NCBI GenBank assembly: GCA_963802205.1
Contig: CAWDHW010000029.1
Span: 85,807 to 149,806, forward strand
DNA from: DYRB01 sp963802205
GTDB taxonomy: Bacteria > Pseudomonadota > Gammaproteobacteria > Chromatiales > Chromatiaceae
Direction of reading: 5' to 3'
DNA length: 64,000 nucleotides
This document shows positions 1 to 11,314 of the stretch, one piece after another. The translations under genes and the position numbers were made by a program. Position 1 is the first letter of the stretch; each line of letters starts with the position of its first letter. The notes under the pieces are model-generated. The model did no database searches. It was given only the letters and a program-made list of their open reading frames with translations, and had not been told where the DNA came from.

Positions 1-1328
1 ACCGCCGCTGCCGGGTCGGGCTCTCCGATCTGGGTGAAGCGGAAGTTGTCCAGGGCATCCGTCATGGCCCGGCACCAGTTGGCCAGGTGGTGGTCGTCCG
101 CCCGGGCGCTCGCCCAGTAGAGATGATAGGCCTCGATGGTATCGATGGAGACGGCGTGCTCCAGCAGGCTCTTGACGGGGGCGATACCGTCGTCCAGTGC
201 GATGAAGATCGCGGGCTCCGGGGATTCCTCGTGCAGGACGAAGCCGCCCAGGGGCCCGCTGACAGTGACCATTTGATGGGCGCCGAGGTGGCTGAAGGCC
301 CCCTCCGCCAAGGGGTCGCCCGGGCGCCGCCGCAGGTAGAACTGGAGGTTGCGCCCGTTGCAGGGGCAACTGGCGATGGGGACCTCGCCGCTGGCACCAT
401 CTTCCAGGGTCAGGCGGGCGCGTTGTCCGGCCATGAAACGCAGCGTCTGGGTGCGGGGCGTCTGGACGTGCAGGAGCAGGAGGTCCGTGCCCAAGGGCTC
501 GACCTTGCGTACGGCGGCGCGGATCTCCTGGGGCGGGAGGTCCGCCACGCCGTGGGCCTCGGCGGCCTCCAGGACGATGTCGGTCACCGCCGTGTTGGAG
601 CAGGTGAGGATATAGCCCATCTGCTTCTCGCGTTCGCTCAAGACATAGTCATGGTCAGCGGTCTTCCACACCTCGCCGTTGACGACCCGCGCCTTGCAGG
701 CCCCGCAATTGCCGCTGGAGCAGCCGTAGCTCAACTTGAGTCCGGCACGGACCGAGGCGTCGAGGATGGACTCGCTGCCCTCGCAGAAGAACTCGTGCCC
801 ACTGGGGATGATCTTGACGCTGGCAGCCATGATTCTCAGGAACGTATCCTTGGCGAAGAGTTGGGCACGCGGATCGGCCTTGGGTCGCTCTGCAAGGGTC
901 TGACGCTCGGCGGCAAGCCAGGTCAGGGTCTCGCGCATCCCGGCGTGGGCAGCAGCGTCCGGACCATCGGCGACGGCCGCAATCCGCTGTGCGATCCGGT
1001 CGAGCAGGTCGTGGGTGGCGTCCAGTTCGGACGCCGTTTGGGTCAGGACTTCCGCCAGGGAGCGCAGGCGCGCGACCAGGACCTGAGGGCTCGGCAGAAC
1101 GGCCTCCGCCTGCTGATCGCGCGGGATGGCGGCGTCCTTGATGGCCTCGGTGCGCTCGAACCCCTTGTCGCGGTCAAGCCGCACCTGGGGGAAGACGCGC
1201 AGCAAGTCGCTGATGATGACCTCACCCTCGAAGGTCTCGATGTCGCCGAGGCGGATGCGCCGCTGTAATTCGGCGCGGGTCACCCCCGCCAGGCGAGCGG
1301 AGCGGGACAGAGACAGGTGTTGCGGCAT
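1..1328 (-). CDS. 2Fe-2S ferredoxin/FAD-NAD(P)H reductase, 3' end cut by window
   Basis: An electron-transfer flavoprotein of the ferredoxin-NADP reductase type, read on the minus strand from ATG at 1328 and running off the left edge, so the C-terminal NAD(P)-binding end is missing. About 165 N-terminal residues have no family I recognise; they begin like a small HTH or MerR-type segment. A plant-type 2Fe-2S domain follows: CSSGNCGAC near residues 201-209 and the fourth cysteine in ILTCSN near 241. After it come an FAD-binding barrel (LRFMAGQRARLTL) and the start of the reductase fold (GGFVLHEESPEPAIFIALDDG). Such proteins shuttle electrons between NAD(P)H and an oxygenase or other acceptor. 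The partner is not visible. The family call is firm; the physiological role is unknown. Confidence 0.8.
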   Translation of the reverse strand, partial: MPQHLSLSRSARLAGVTRAELQRRIRLGDIETFEGEVIISDLLRVFPQVRLDRDKGFERTEAIKDAAIPRDQQAEAVLPSPQVLVARLRSLAEVLTQTASELDATHDLLDRIAQRIAAVADGPDAAAHAGMRETLTWLAAERQTLAERPKADPRAQLFAKDTFLRIMAASVKIIPSGHEFFCEGSESILDASVRAGLKLSYGCSSGNCGACKARVVNGEVWKTADHDYVLSEREKQMGYILTCSNTAVTDIVLEAAEAHGVADLPPQEIRAAVRKVEPLGTDLLLLHVQTPRTQTLRFMAGQRARLTLEDGASGEVPIASCPCNGRNLQFYLRRRPGDPLAEGAFSHLGAHQMVTVSGPLGGFVLHEESPEPAIFIALDDGIAPVKSLLEHAVSIDTIEAYHLYWASARADDHHLANWCRAMTDALDNFRFTQIGEPDPAAA

Positions 1329-1442
1329 GGCGCTGGCCTCCAGGACGCTTGATGCTGTGCGGCACACCCCCGGACAGGGGGCGGCGAAACGCTACCACAG
1401 GTACCGGCGTGTGACGATACTGGAGCGGCGACACCCTTGGGT

Positions 1443-2075
1443 TCAGGCCGGACGTCGCGCCGCCAAGCGCTTCTTCATGGCCTCGCACAGGCGGGCGTCC
1501 TTGATGGCGTACTCACCCTGTGCCTGGGTAAAACCGCTCTTGGCATAGAAACGCTTGACCCGCTCGATCTCATCGGCGGTGGAGATCTGGGCGTGATCCG
1601 CCCGCAGAGGCAGGGCCTTCAACGCGACCAGGCAATGGGACAGGTCGATGGTGGCACCCAAGCGGTACAGCAGGGCGGTGCCGACCCCGCGTCCGCGGAA
1701 GTCGGGCTCCACCCACAACTCGGCAATGTAGACCAGGCCGTCGCACTCCTCGGCCCCAAGCCCGGACAGTTCGGAGGCGGGAAGCAGGCAAGGCCCGCCC
1801 GCCAGAACGGCGGCGGCGAAGTCGGCGATCTCCGGGGTCAGGGAGTCGAGCAGCGGCCCCTGGCCAAGCCCGTCGTGCAGGGCCGAGACCAGATCGATGC
1901 GATGCCCGCGGATCTGGCCCACCGGGCGATCGTCGCCGACGGCATCGTCCCAGGCCGTGGCCACCCCCTCGAAGGCGAGGACATACTGGCCGATCTGGGG
2001 GTCTGGGTCCGGCCTCAGGGTGAAGGCGAATTCGATGGCGTCAGGCAGATCGTCCATAGCGGGGGGCTGGGTCAT
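1443..2075 (-). CDS. GNAT family N-acetyltransferase
   Basis: A 210-residue protein starting at ATG 2075 (MTQPPAMDDLP). The open frame extends upstream to 2210, but that stretch is low-complexity and unlike a protein. The acetyl-CoA pyrophosphate-binding motif A is clear (DFRGRGVGTALLYRLG), preceded by the strand VYIAELWVEP and followed by a motif B-like segment ending VKRFYAKSGF. This is the GNAT fold, which moves acetyl from acetyl-CoA to an amine. The substrate cannot be read from sequence. It stands alone, convergent with nothing and about 115 bp from the reductase gene on the same strand. Confidence 0.75.
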   Translation of the reverse strand: MTQPPAMDDLPDAIEFAFTLRPDPDPQIGQYVLAFEGVATAWDDAVGDDRPVGQIRGHRIDLVSALHDGLGQGPLLDSLTPEIADFAAAVLAGGPCLLPASELSGLGAEECDGLVYIAELWVEPDFRGRGVGTALLYRLGATIDLSHCLVALKALPLRADHAQISTADEIERVKRFYAKSGFTQAQGEYAIKDARLCEAMKKRLAARRPA

Positions 2076-2288
2076 GACGGAGGGCGGCGACAGGGGTTTG
2101 GCGCCTCTATTGTGGGCGGAAGCGGACCTGTCTGCCAATCGGCCACGGCCTTCCGGGCCTTTGGGGTTACTCTTGGCGCAGCACCCAGACGGCGCCCTCG
2201 GCCCGAGCACGGTCGCGGCGGTGTCGGTTGCGACGACGGCACGCCAAGAATGCCCGTGTGTTTTCCGTTTTTGGTTTCTTGCTCACTT

Positions 2289-2442
2289 TGGGAAGCGCTG
2301 ATTAAAGCGCTTCCCGTGCGGGGCAGGGATGCCCCGCCATTTTCGACGGCTGTAAGCCGTTGAAAATGGAGCGCCCCGGGAGTCGCGCCTCGCGGGGCGC
2401 GAGCTGATTAAAGCCAAGGATGGCCTTAATCAGCGTCTCCTT
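2289..2442. repeat. dispersed palindromic repeat, copy A (MITE-like)
   Basis: Ends show terminal inverted repeats: GAAGCGCTGATTAA at the left, and GAGACGCTGATTAA when the right end is read on the other strand. Inside are three hairpins: GGGAAGCGC/GCGCTTCCC (2290-2314), an AT-containing core around 2337-2369, and GCTGATTAA/TTAATCAGC (2403-2434). Related copies lie at 16976-17042 (inverted) and 24381-24473. No coding capacity. The rest of the 2076-2518 gap holds no gene I can see. Confidence 0.75.
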
Positions 2443-2518
2443 GGGTGTCGCTGTCGATTCAGGCAGCCACAAGAAGCCCAAGACTGAAAGCCGAAACATC
2501 TATAAGGGGGACATCGAG

Positions 2519-3307
2519 GTGGACGATCCGCTCTATCGTCGATTGTTGGACCGCCTGCGGGGCTTCGAGGCGGTGACGGTGGCCTTCTCCGGCGGTGCCG
2601 ACAGCACCCTGCTGCTGGCGGCGGCCAACGCCGCCCTGGGGGATCGGGTCCTGGCCCTCACCGCGGTCACGCCTTACATGGTCCGCCAAGAGATCGCCGA
2701 CGCCCTGGCCCTGGCGACGGGGCTTGGGGTCCGCCACCAGCTCTGCGAACTACCTATGCCCGAGGGCATGGCCGACAACCCGCCGGAGCGTTGCTATCTG
2801 TGCAAACGGGCCCTGTATAGCCGGCTGATCGCCGTGGCGGAGGAGGCTGGATTCGCCCCGGTGCTCGACGGCAGCAACGTCGATGACCTGGGCGACTACC
2901 GCCCCGGGCTGCGCGCCCTTGGTGAGCTGGGCGTGGAGAGCCCCTTTCTGGGATGCGGCATCGGGAAGGCCGATGTCCGGCGCATTGCCCATGGCCTGGG
3001 GCTACCGATCTGGCGCAAGCCCACCAATACCTGCCTGCTGACCCGCCTGCCCTTTGGGCGCAACATCACCATGGCAGGGCTACAGCGCATCGAAGAGGCC
3101 GAACGGCTGTTGCTGGCACGCGGATACGACTGGGTGCGAGTACGCGCCCACGGCGACCTGGCCCGCATCGAAGTGGCCCCGGAACTGCGCCAGCGGGCCC
3201 TGGCCGAGGCCGATGTCATCATCGCTGGGCTGGAGGCATTAGGCTTCCGCTATGTGGCTCTGGATCTGCGCGGCTACCAGCTTGGCAGCATGAACACCCT
3301 TGGCTAA
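2519..3307 (+). CDS. larE: LarE-type ATP-dependent sulfur transferase
   Basis: A PP-loop enzyme of the LarE family, which adenylates a pyridinium dicarboxylate and donates sulfur from a cysteine to build the nickel-pincer cofactor of lactate racemase. The PP-loop is FSGGADSTLL. PPERCYLCK and the TNTCLLTRLPFG segment match the conserved cysteine-bearing regions of the family. GTG at 2519 is taken as the start because AAGGGGG lies 8 bp upstream and the repeat ends before it; an in-frame ATG at 2420 would put repeat DNA in the protein. The result, 262 aa, fits the family. No larB, larC or larA is in the window, so its client enzyme is unknown; LarE homologues also occur without lactate racemase. 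Confidence 0.85.
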   Translation: MDDPLYRRLLDRLRGFEAVTVAFSGGADSTLLLAAANAALGDRVLALTAVTPYMVRQEIADALALATGLGVRHQLCELPMPEGMADNPPERCYLCKRALYSRLIAVAEEAGFAPVLDGSNVDDLGDYRPGLRALGELGVESPFLGCGIGKADVRRIAHGLGLPIWRKPTNTCLLTRLPFGRNITMAGLQRIEEAERLLLARGYDWVRVRAHGDLARIEVAPELRQRALAEADVIIAGLEALGFRYVALDLRGYQLGSMNTLG

Positions 3308-3328
3308 GGCCGCGGCGATCCACCGCGG

Positions 3329-3646
3329 TCAGGCGAGCCGATAGTGCTTCTCCACGGGCTCCAGGATCTTCCAGGTGCAGGACAGGCCGACCGGAAAGGA
3401 GATCAAGTCGCCGCGGCTGAACTCGCGCGGCTCGCCCCCCTGGGGGGTCACGGTGAAGCGACCGCGTAGGATGTAACAGGTTTCGGCCTGGGTATAGTGC
3501 CAAGGGAACTCCGACACATCCTTCTTCCAGATCGGCCAGTGATCTATGCCCAGGACATCGAGCTTGGCCGGGGAGGGTTTGCGTTCGCACAGGATTTCGA
3601 CGTCGTCCACTGAGGTGGTCTCCGGGGCAGTCATTGCGGAGGCCAT
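3329..3646 (-). CDS. cupin-domain protein
   Basis: A small single-domain cupin (about 105 aa), DUF861/EutQ-like. The barrel core is visible as FPWHYTQAETCYILRGRFTV and then GDLISFPVGLSCTWKILEPVEKHY. The usual metal-ligand histidines are only partly present, so it may not be an enzyme. The start is uncertain: ATG at 3646 or 3634. The frame opens at 3718, which would overlap the promoter area of the divergent pncC. Function is unknown beyond the fold. Confidence 0.7.
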   Translation of the reverse strand: MASAMTAPETTSVDDVEILCERKPSPAKLDVLGIDHWPIWKKDVSEFPWHYTQAETCYILRGRFTVTPQGGEPREFSRGDLISFPVGLSCTWKILEPVEKHYRLA

Positions 3647-3723
3647 TGGGTTTGGGCAGACCCCGGGGTTTTTCAAGCGATGGCCCTTGCCGCTTCCGGG
3701 GTATTGGGCGACACTCATGCCCC

Positions 3724-4239
3724 ATGAGCGAAACCCTCGACCGCATTGCCTCCGAGCTGGGGGGGCATCTGAAGGCCCTTGGCCTGACCCTGGCCACGGC
3801 GGAGTCGTGCACCGGTGGCTGGGTGGCCAAGGTGGTCACCGATATCCCTGGCAGCAGCGCCTGGTTTGACTGCGGCTTCGTCACCTACAGCAACGCGGCC
3901 AAGGTCGAAATGCTGGGGGTGTCCGCACAGACCCTGGCCGCCGAGGGTGCGGTGAGCGAGGCCACGGTGCGCGAGATGGCCCAGGGGGCACTGGCTCACA
4001 GTCGGGCTTGCGTCGCCTTGGCGGTGAGCGGCATCGCCGGACCGGACGGCGGCAGCGAGGACAAACCCGTTGGCACCGTCTGGTTTGCCTGGGCCCTTGC
4101 CAGGGCAGGCGACATCCAGGTCTGGACCCAGCGCCTCCAGTTCGCCGGCAATCGGGAGGAGGTCCGCCATCAATCGGTGCGGGTGGGGCTGGAGCGGCTG
4201 CTGGAGATCCTGACCCAGGCGCCGCCGACGGGTGTCTGA
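3724..4239 (+). CDS. pncC: nicotinamide-nucleotide amidohydrolase (CinA C-terminal family)
   Basis: A stand-alone CinA C-terminal domain protein, 171 aa, which deamidates nicotinamide mononucleotide to nicotinate mononucleotide in NAD recycling. Family signatures are TLATAESCTGGWVAKVVTD near the N-terminus and LAVSGIAGPDGGSEDKPVG in the middle. ATG at 3724 matches the family N-terminus (MSETLDRIASELG). It overlaps thpR by 8 bp and lies just upstream of recA, a common arrangement in gammaproteobacteria where pncC (ygaD) precedes recA. Confidence 0.9.
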   Translation: MSETLDRIASELGGHLKALGLTLATAESCTGGWVAKVVTDIPGSSAWFDCGFVTYSNAAKVEMLGVSAQTLAAEGAVSEATVREMAQGALAHSRACVALAVSGIAGPDGGSEDKPVGTVWFAWALARAGDIQVWTQRLQFAGNREEVRHQSVRVGLERLLEILTQAPPTGV

Positions 4240-4792
4240 ACGCCTGTTCTTTGCCCTTTGGCCTGAGGATCGGGAGCGTGCCGCCTTGGCCCGGCTCCAG
4301 GGCGGTTTAGCGTTGTCGGGGGCCAGACCGACCCATCCTGCCGATTTCCACCTGACCCTGGCGTTTCTTGGCGCCATCCCGCCAGAGCGTCGCGCCTGCT
4401 GTGAGGCGGCCGCAGATTTGGTGCAGGCGACACCTTTTGTCATCCCCCTGAGCTGTGTCGGCCATTGGCCCCGACCCCGCATTCTGTGGTGCGGCCCTAC
4501 CGCGACCCCGCCCGAGCTGCTGGCCCTGGTCGAGGACCTCCGCAAGGCCCTGGTGCCCTGCGGGTCGCCGCGGGAGGCCAGGCCCTATGCCGCCCATATC
4601 ACCCTGGCCCGCAAGGCCCACGCCGAGGCAATGGGGCGGGCGCTGCCGGATTGGTCTCTGACCTGGCCAGTGACGGGCTTCGTCCTGGCCGCCAGCCGGC
4701 CCGGCCCACCGCCGCGCTATCGGGTGCTGCGCGGCTGGTCCTTCTCGACCCCTTCCGCGGTGGCTCCGTTGTGTGATAATGCCTTGCTTTGA
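4232..4792 (+). CDS. thpR: RNA 2',3'-cyclic phosphodiesterase
   Basis: A 2H phosphoesterase (LigT/ThpR family), 186 aa. Both catalytic tetrapeptides are present: HLTLAFLG near residues 40-47 and HITLAR near residue 125. The family hydrolyses 2',3'-cyclic phosphates on RNA and was first described as a 2'-5' RNA ligase. Translation starts at GTG 4232, overlapping the pncC stop, so the two are probably coupled. A TGATAAT-like -10 element near 4774-4780 inside the end of this gene may belong to the recA promoter. Confidence 0.88.
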   Translation: MSERLFFALWPEDRERAALARLQGGLALSGARPTHPADFHLTLAFLGAIPPERRACCEAAADLVQATPFVIPLSCVGHWPRPRILWCGPTATPPELLALVEDLRKALVPCGSPREARPYAAHITLARKAHAEAMGRALPDWSLTWPVTGFVLAASRPGPPPRYRVLRGWSFSTPSAVAPLCDNALL

Positions 4793-4848
4793 GACTGCGC
4801 CATCGGCGGCAGTCGGCGCGAGGCTCAGCCCCGAACACTGGAGACCCA

Positions 4849-5892
4849 ATGGACGAGAACCGCAAGAAGGCCCTCGCGGCCGCTCTGAGCCAGATCGAGA
4901 AACAATTTGGCAAGGGATCGGTCATGCGCATGGGCGACGTCGGCGCGGTGCGCAACATCGACGTCATTTCCACCGGATCGCTCGGATTGGACGTGGCCCT
5001 GGGGATCGGCGGGGTGCCGCGCGGGCGGGTGGTCGAGATCTACGGCCCCGAGTCCTCCGGCAAGACCACCCTGACGTTGCATATCATCGCCGAGGCACAG
5101 CGGGCGGGCGGCACGGCGGCCTTCGTCGATGCCGAGCACGCCCTGGACCCCGGCTATGCGGAGAAGCTCGGGGTGAATATCAACGATCTCCTGGTCTCTC
5201 AGCCCGACACCGGCGAGCAGGCACTCGAGATCACCGACATGCTGGTACGCTCCGGGGCGGTAGACGTTGTGGTGGTGGATTCGGTGGCGGCCCTGACACC
5301 CAAGGCCGAGATCGAGGGCGAGATGGGCGACTCCCACGTCGGGCTCCAGGCCCGGCTCATGTCCCAGGCGCTGCGCAAGCTCACCGCCAACATCAAGCGG
5401 TCGAACTCCATCGTCATTTTCATCAACCAGATCCGGATGAAGATCGGGGTCATGTTCGGCTCCCCTGAAACGACTACCGGCGGCAACGCCCTCAAGTTCT
5501 ATGCCTCGGTGCGCCTGGACATCCGTCGCATCGGCGCCATCAAAAAGGGCGAAGAGGTCATCGGCAGCGAGACCAAGGTCAAGGTGGTCAAGAACAAGGT
5601 GGCCCCCCCCTTCCGCCAGGCGACCTTCGACATCCTCTACGGTGAGGGCATCTCCCGCGAGGGTGAGATCGTCGATCTCGGCGTGGCCAACGGCATCATC
5701 GAGAAGTCCGGTTCCTGGTACAGCTACGGCGGAACCCGCATTGGCCAGGGGAAGGACAATGTTCGCGTCTTCCTCAAAGAGAACCGGGCCATGGCCGCCG
5801 AGATCGAGCAGAAGATACGCGCCCAGGTCGTGCCGCAGCTGGCCTCCAACGGCGACGCCGACCTGGAGCCGGCGGAATCGATCGAACTATAG
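4849..5892 (+). CDS. recA: recombinase RecA
   Basis: Complete RecA, 347 aa, starting MDENRKKALAAALSQIE at ATG 4849. Walker A is GPESSGKTT, Walker B is VVVVDSVAAL, and the DNA-binding loops contain NQIRMKIGVMFG and ETTTGGNALKFYAS. It coats single-stranded DNA, catalyses strand exchange and stimulates LexA self-cleavage. recX follows in the same reading frame after the stop, as in many gammaproteobacteria. No E. coli-type LexA box is obvious between thpR and recA. Confidence 0.98.
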   Translation: MDENRKKALAAALSQIEKQFGKGSVMRMGDVGAVRNIDVISTGSLGLDVALGIGGVPRGRVVEIYGPESSGKTTLTLHIIAEAQRAGGTAAFVDAEHALDPGYAEKLGVNINDLLVSQPDTGEQALEITDMLVRSGAVDVVVVDSVAALTPKAEIEGEMGDSHVGLQARLMSQALRKLTANIKRSNSIVIFINQIRMKIGVMFGSPETTTGGNALKFYASVRLDIRRIGAIKKGEEVIGSETKVKVVKNKVAPPFRQATFDILYGEGISREGEIVDLGVANGIIEKSGSWYSYGGTRIGQGKDNVRVFLKENRAMAAEIEQKIRAQVVPQLASNGDADLEPAESIEL

Positions 5893-5937
5893 GCCCCCGG
5901 GCCTGCAAATTCGGAGCGCCGAACTCTGGACCTTGCC

Positions 5938-6372
5938 GTGCACAATGCGGCCATGACCCTGCTTGCTAACCGCGAGCACAGTCGCGCCGAACTCGCCCGC
6001 AAGCTCGCCGGGCGCGGCTTTGACCCAGCAGCCGTCGACGAGACGCTCGCGTACCTGGTGGAAACCGGTCTTCTGGACGAGGGACGTTTGGCGGATGTCT
6101 ATGTGGCCGAGCGTCTGCACAAGGGCTTTGGACCCCTGCGCATCCGTCATGAGTTGCGCGGCAAGGGCCTGTCGGATGACCTGATCGCGCCCCACCTGGC
6201 CCTGGACGATGGGGACTGGTTGGACCTCATCGCCGCCACCCACGACAAGCGCTTCGGCCCCGTTGCACCGGGGGACGCCAAAGAGCGGGCCCGGCGTGGG
6301 CGTTTTCTGGAGTATCGCGGCTTCCCGCCAGACCTGATCGCCCGGTTCCTCCACGGCGCCCGTGGTGATTGA
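5938..6372 (+). CDS. recX: RecA regulator RecX
   Basis: A 144-residue RecX protein, which binds RecA filaments and tunes recombinase activity. The family helix NREHSRAELARKLAGRGFD is followed by VDETLAYLVETGLLDE and the three-helix repeats through LEYRGFPPDLIARFL. The first in-frame start is GTG 5938. The frame is open back to the recA stop, so the start is set only by the codon. The short gap suggests co-transcription with recA. Confidence 0.92.
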   Translation: MHNAAMTLLANREHSRAELARKLAGRGFDPAAVDETLAYLVETGLLDEGRLADVYVAERLHKGFGPLRIRHELRGKGLSDDLIAPHLALDDGDWLDLIAATHDKRFGPVAPGDAKERARRGRFLEYRGFPPDLIARFLHGARGD

Positions 6373-6444
6373 TCGCCGGCGCCAGCCCGAACCCTATCAA
6401 GCACCCCCTTTCAAATTAGCCCACAAACACCCGAGCCACCCGTA

Positions 6445-9057
<2,613 letters not shown>

Positions 9058-9285
9058 CGATCGGTGTGGTGCCTGGCCTTAGGCGCGCGGATCAGGCACG
9101 ATGCCATCCGATGATTTCCAGGTGGTTAGCGTCGGAACTCGGCTAGACAAGGCGGAGTCGCCCTCCCTGGCCTGGATTGCGGCGTCCCGGCCGGGATGCC
9201 AGGACCCAGCCCACGGACGGGAGGCAAAGGTCTAGCTGAGGAACAGCGCGAATCACCGTTTCTTATGAGGACGAAGTAAGTTGCT

Positions 9286-10509
9286 ATGGCTCTGATCGTA
9301 CAGAAGTATGGTGGTACCTCCGTAGGCAGCGTTGAGCGCATCAACGCCGTGGCCAAGCGGGTTCAGGCCGCACAGGAACAGGGCGACCGGGTGGTAGTGG
9401 TCGTATCGGCCATGTCCGGCGAGACGGATCGGCTCATTGGCCTGGCCAGGGCCATCCAGGAGCGGCCCTCCCCGCGGGAGCTCGATGTCCTGCTCTCCAC
9501 CGGCGAGCAGGTCACCATCGCCCTGCTCAGCATGGCCCTGGAGAACACCGGCTGCCCGGCGCGCTCCTACACGGGAGGCCAGGTCCGGATCCTGACCGAC
9601 AGCGCCCATAACAAGGCGCGCATCCGCGACATCGACGGGGCGCGCATCTCCGCCGATCTGGACGCCGGCCGCGTGGTGGTGGTAGCCGGGTTCCAGGGTG
9701 TCGATGAGCACGGCAATATCACCACACTGGGGCGTGGCGGGTCCGATACCTCGGCGGTCGCCATCGCCGCGGCCCTCAAGGCCGACGAGTGCCAGATCTA
9801 CACGGATGTCGATGGGGTCTACACAACGGACCCGCGCGTAGAGCCCAAGGCCCGCAAACTCGACCGCATCACCTTCGAGGAGATGCTCGAGATGGCGAGC
9901 CTCGGTTCCAAGGTGTTGCAGATCCGCTCGGTAGAGTTCGCAGGTAAGTACAAAGTCCCGCTGCGCGTCCTCACCAGTTTCGGCGAGGGCGAGGGGACAC
10001 TCATCACGTTCGAGGAGGACGCCGTGGAAGAGGCCAAGATCGCCGGTATCGCGTTCAATCGCGACGAGGCCAAGCTCACCATCCTGGGGGTGCCGGACCA
10101 GCCCGGCGTCGCCCACAAGATCCTGGGGCCGATCTCCGATGCCAATATCGAAGTCGACATGATCATCCAGAACGTGGCCGCCGACGAGGCGACCACCGAC
10201 TTCACCTTCACGGTCAACCGCAGCGACTACGCACGGGCCCTGGAGATCCTCAAGGCCACCGCCAAGGAACTCTCGGCCCGTCAGGTCGTCGGCGACGACG
10301 CCATCGTCAAGATCTCGCTGGTGGGGGTCGGGATGCGTTCCCACGCCGGTATCGCCAGCCAGATGTTTGCCGCCCTGGCCAAGGAGGGGATCAATATTCG
10401 CATGATCTCAACCTCCGAGATCAAGATCTCGGTGGTGGTGGATGCCAAGTACCTTGAACTTGGCGTGCGCGCCCTGCATGAGGCCTTCGGCCTGGGTGAC
10501 GCCGGCTGA
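9286..10509 (+). CDS. lysC: aspartate kinase
   Basis: Monofunctional aspartokinase, 407 aa: the first step of lysine, threonine, methionine and diaminopimelate synthesis. The N-terminal kinase motif is KYGGTSVGS; GRGGSDTSAVAIAAAL and YTDVDGVYTTDPR are also conserved. Two C-terminal ACT domains (from about residue 265) bind feedback effectors. The 228 bp between alaS and lysC contain no gene and no lysine-riboswitch core that I can recognise. The alaS-lysC-csrA order is common in Chromatiales and Pseudomonas relatives. Confidence 0.97.
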   Translation: MALIVQKYGGTSVGSVERINAVAKRVQAAQEQGDRVVVVVSAMSGETDRLIGLARAIQERPSPRELDVLLSTGEQVTIALLSMALENTGCPARSYTGGQVRILTDSAHNKARIRDIDGARISADLDAGRVVVVAGFQGVDEHGNITTLGRGGSDTSAVAIAAALKADECQIYTDVDGVYTTDPRVEPKARKLDRITFEEMLEMASLGSKVLQIRSVEFAGKYKVPLRVLTSFGEGEGTLITFEEDAVEEAKIAGIAFNRDEAKLTILGVPDQPGVAHKILGPISDANIEVDMIIQNVAADEATTDFTFTVNRSDYARALEILKATAKELSARQVVGDDAIVKISLVGVGMRSHAGIASQMFAALAKEGINIRMISTSEIKISVVVDAKYLELGVRALHEAFGLGDAG

Positions 10510-10754
10510 TCGTTCGGCGCGCTGTCCTATGATGGGCCAGCCGCGGTAGATCAGGTGGGGCGGCGAGGGCTCCGCGTCCCTGGAACTCTCGATGACCAGT
10601 ATTGTCTTTACTGCGCCGCGAAAACGGGCTTTAGCGTGCCCTTAGCGGCTGGTAGAATCGCCGAGCCGGGTCGCGCCGAGACGCGGAACTTGGTTGGCTG
10701 CGACCAAACATGTCAGCTCCGCAGGACCGTCGAAGGGCCATTGGCTCTGTAGTC

Positions 10755-10784
10755 GGACGCACTGCGGATAATGGAACCTAGGGA
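10755..10784 (+). promoter_or_regulatory. GGA motifs in the csrA leader, likely autoregulatory
   Basis: Four GGA triplets occur within 40 nt of the csrA start, at 10755-10757, 10766-10768, 10773-10775 and 10782-10784. The last forms part of the Shine-Dalgarno region. CsrA binds GGA in RNA loops and represses its own translation in E. coli. A TAGAAT -10-like element at 10653-10658 would give a leader of about 130 nt. No other gene lies between 10510 and 10794. Confidence 0.45.
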
Positions 10785-10794
10785 GACGAAGACA

Positions 10795-11013
10795 ATGTTG
10801 ATATTGACCAGAAGGGTGGGCGAGACCCTGATGATTGGCGACGAGGTTACGGTGACCGTCCTCGGTGTGAAGGGCAATCAGGTGCGCATCGGCGTCAATG
10901 CCCCGCGCGATGTCCCCGTCCATCGCGAGGAGATTTACGAGCGTATCAAGCGCGAGCAGGCAGAAGGAATCGAGCACCCCCAAGCAGCGGAAAGGCAGAT
11001 TGAATCGGAATAG
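10795..11013 (+). CDS. csrA: carbon storage regulator CsrA
   Basis: A 72-residue CsrA/RsmA RNA-binding dimer that controls translation and stability of many mRNAs, including glycogen, motility and biofilm genes. It starts MLILTRRVGETLMIGDEV and carries the RNA-contact segment VPVHREEIYERI. The start is ATG 10795 with AGGGAGA about 10 nt upstream; an earlier in-frame ATG at 10771 would add eight residues foreign to the family. The C-terminal tail is slightly longer than in E. coli (61 aa). glgC in this window is the sort of gene CsrA regulates elsewhere. Confidence 0.96.
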   Translation: MLILTRRVGETLMIGDEVTVTVLGVKGNQVRIGVNAPRDVPVHREEIYERIKREQAEGIEHPQAAERQIESE

Positions 11014-11223
11014 GTGACCTGAGGGAGGAGCGGCGCTATACTGCCGCCCTCCCCTTCCGGGTCAGGGATAAAATCGAAGCTGACCCGGCGAAGATTAAAA
11101 AGCCACGCCGTGCCGCTAGCGGGGCCTACGTTGTCGGAGTGTTGGTCAGGGGCGGGTTTCCCGGGTGACGGTTTTGGTGCCATTCCGGTCCCCAACCAAT
11201 GCCAGCGACTCAATCACTCTTTT

Positions 11224-11314
11224 GGAGAGATGGCCGAGCGGCTGAAGGCGCTCCCCTGCTAAGGGAGTATGGGTCAAAAGCCCATCGAGGGTTCGAATCC
11301 CTCTCTCTCCGCCA
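11224..11314 (+). tRNA. tRNA-Ser(GCU)
   Basis: A class II (long variable arm) tRNA. Acceptor GGAGAGA pairs with TCTCTCC, and the 3' CCA end is encoded as GCCA. The anticodon stem CTCCC/GGGAG encloses loop CTGCTAA, with anticodon GCT at 11258-11260, reading AGC/AGU serine codons. The T arm contains GGTTCGAATCC. csrA followed by tRNA-Ser is a conserved gammaproteobacterial pair. The following stretch (11315-11542) holds no gene; an imperfect 11-bp inverted repeat at 11326-11355 (AACTGCAAGCC/GGCTTACAGTT) sits directly after it. Confidence 0.97.

Noticed and set aside
87..1268. 393-codon plus-strand frame
   Set aside because: It is the shadow of the 2Fe-2S reductase, whose cysteine motif and fold are clear on the minus strand.
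4793..4848. LexA box ahead of recA
   Set aside because: No CTG-N10-CAG palindrome of the E. coli type was found. A different SOS motif cannot be excluded.
9058..9285. Lysine riboswitch ahead of lysC
   Set aside because: I could not find the conserved lysine aptamer core; only unstructured GC-rich leader is visible.
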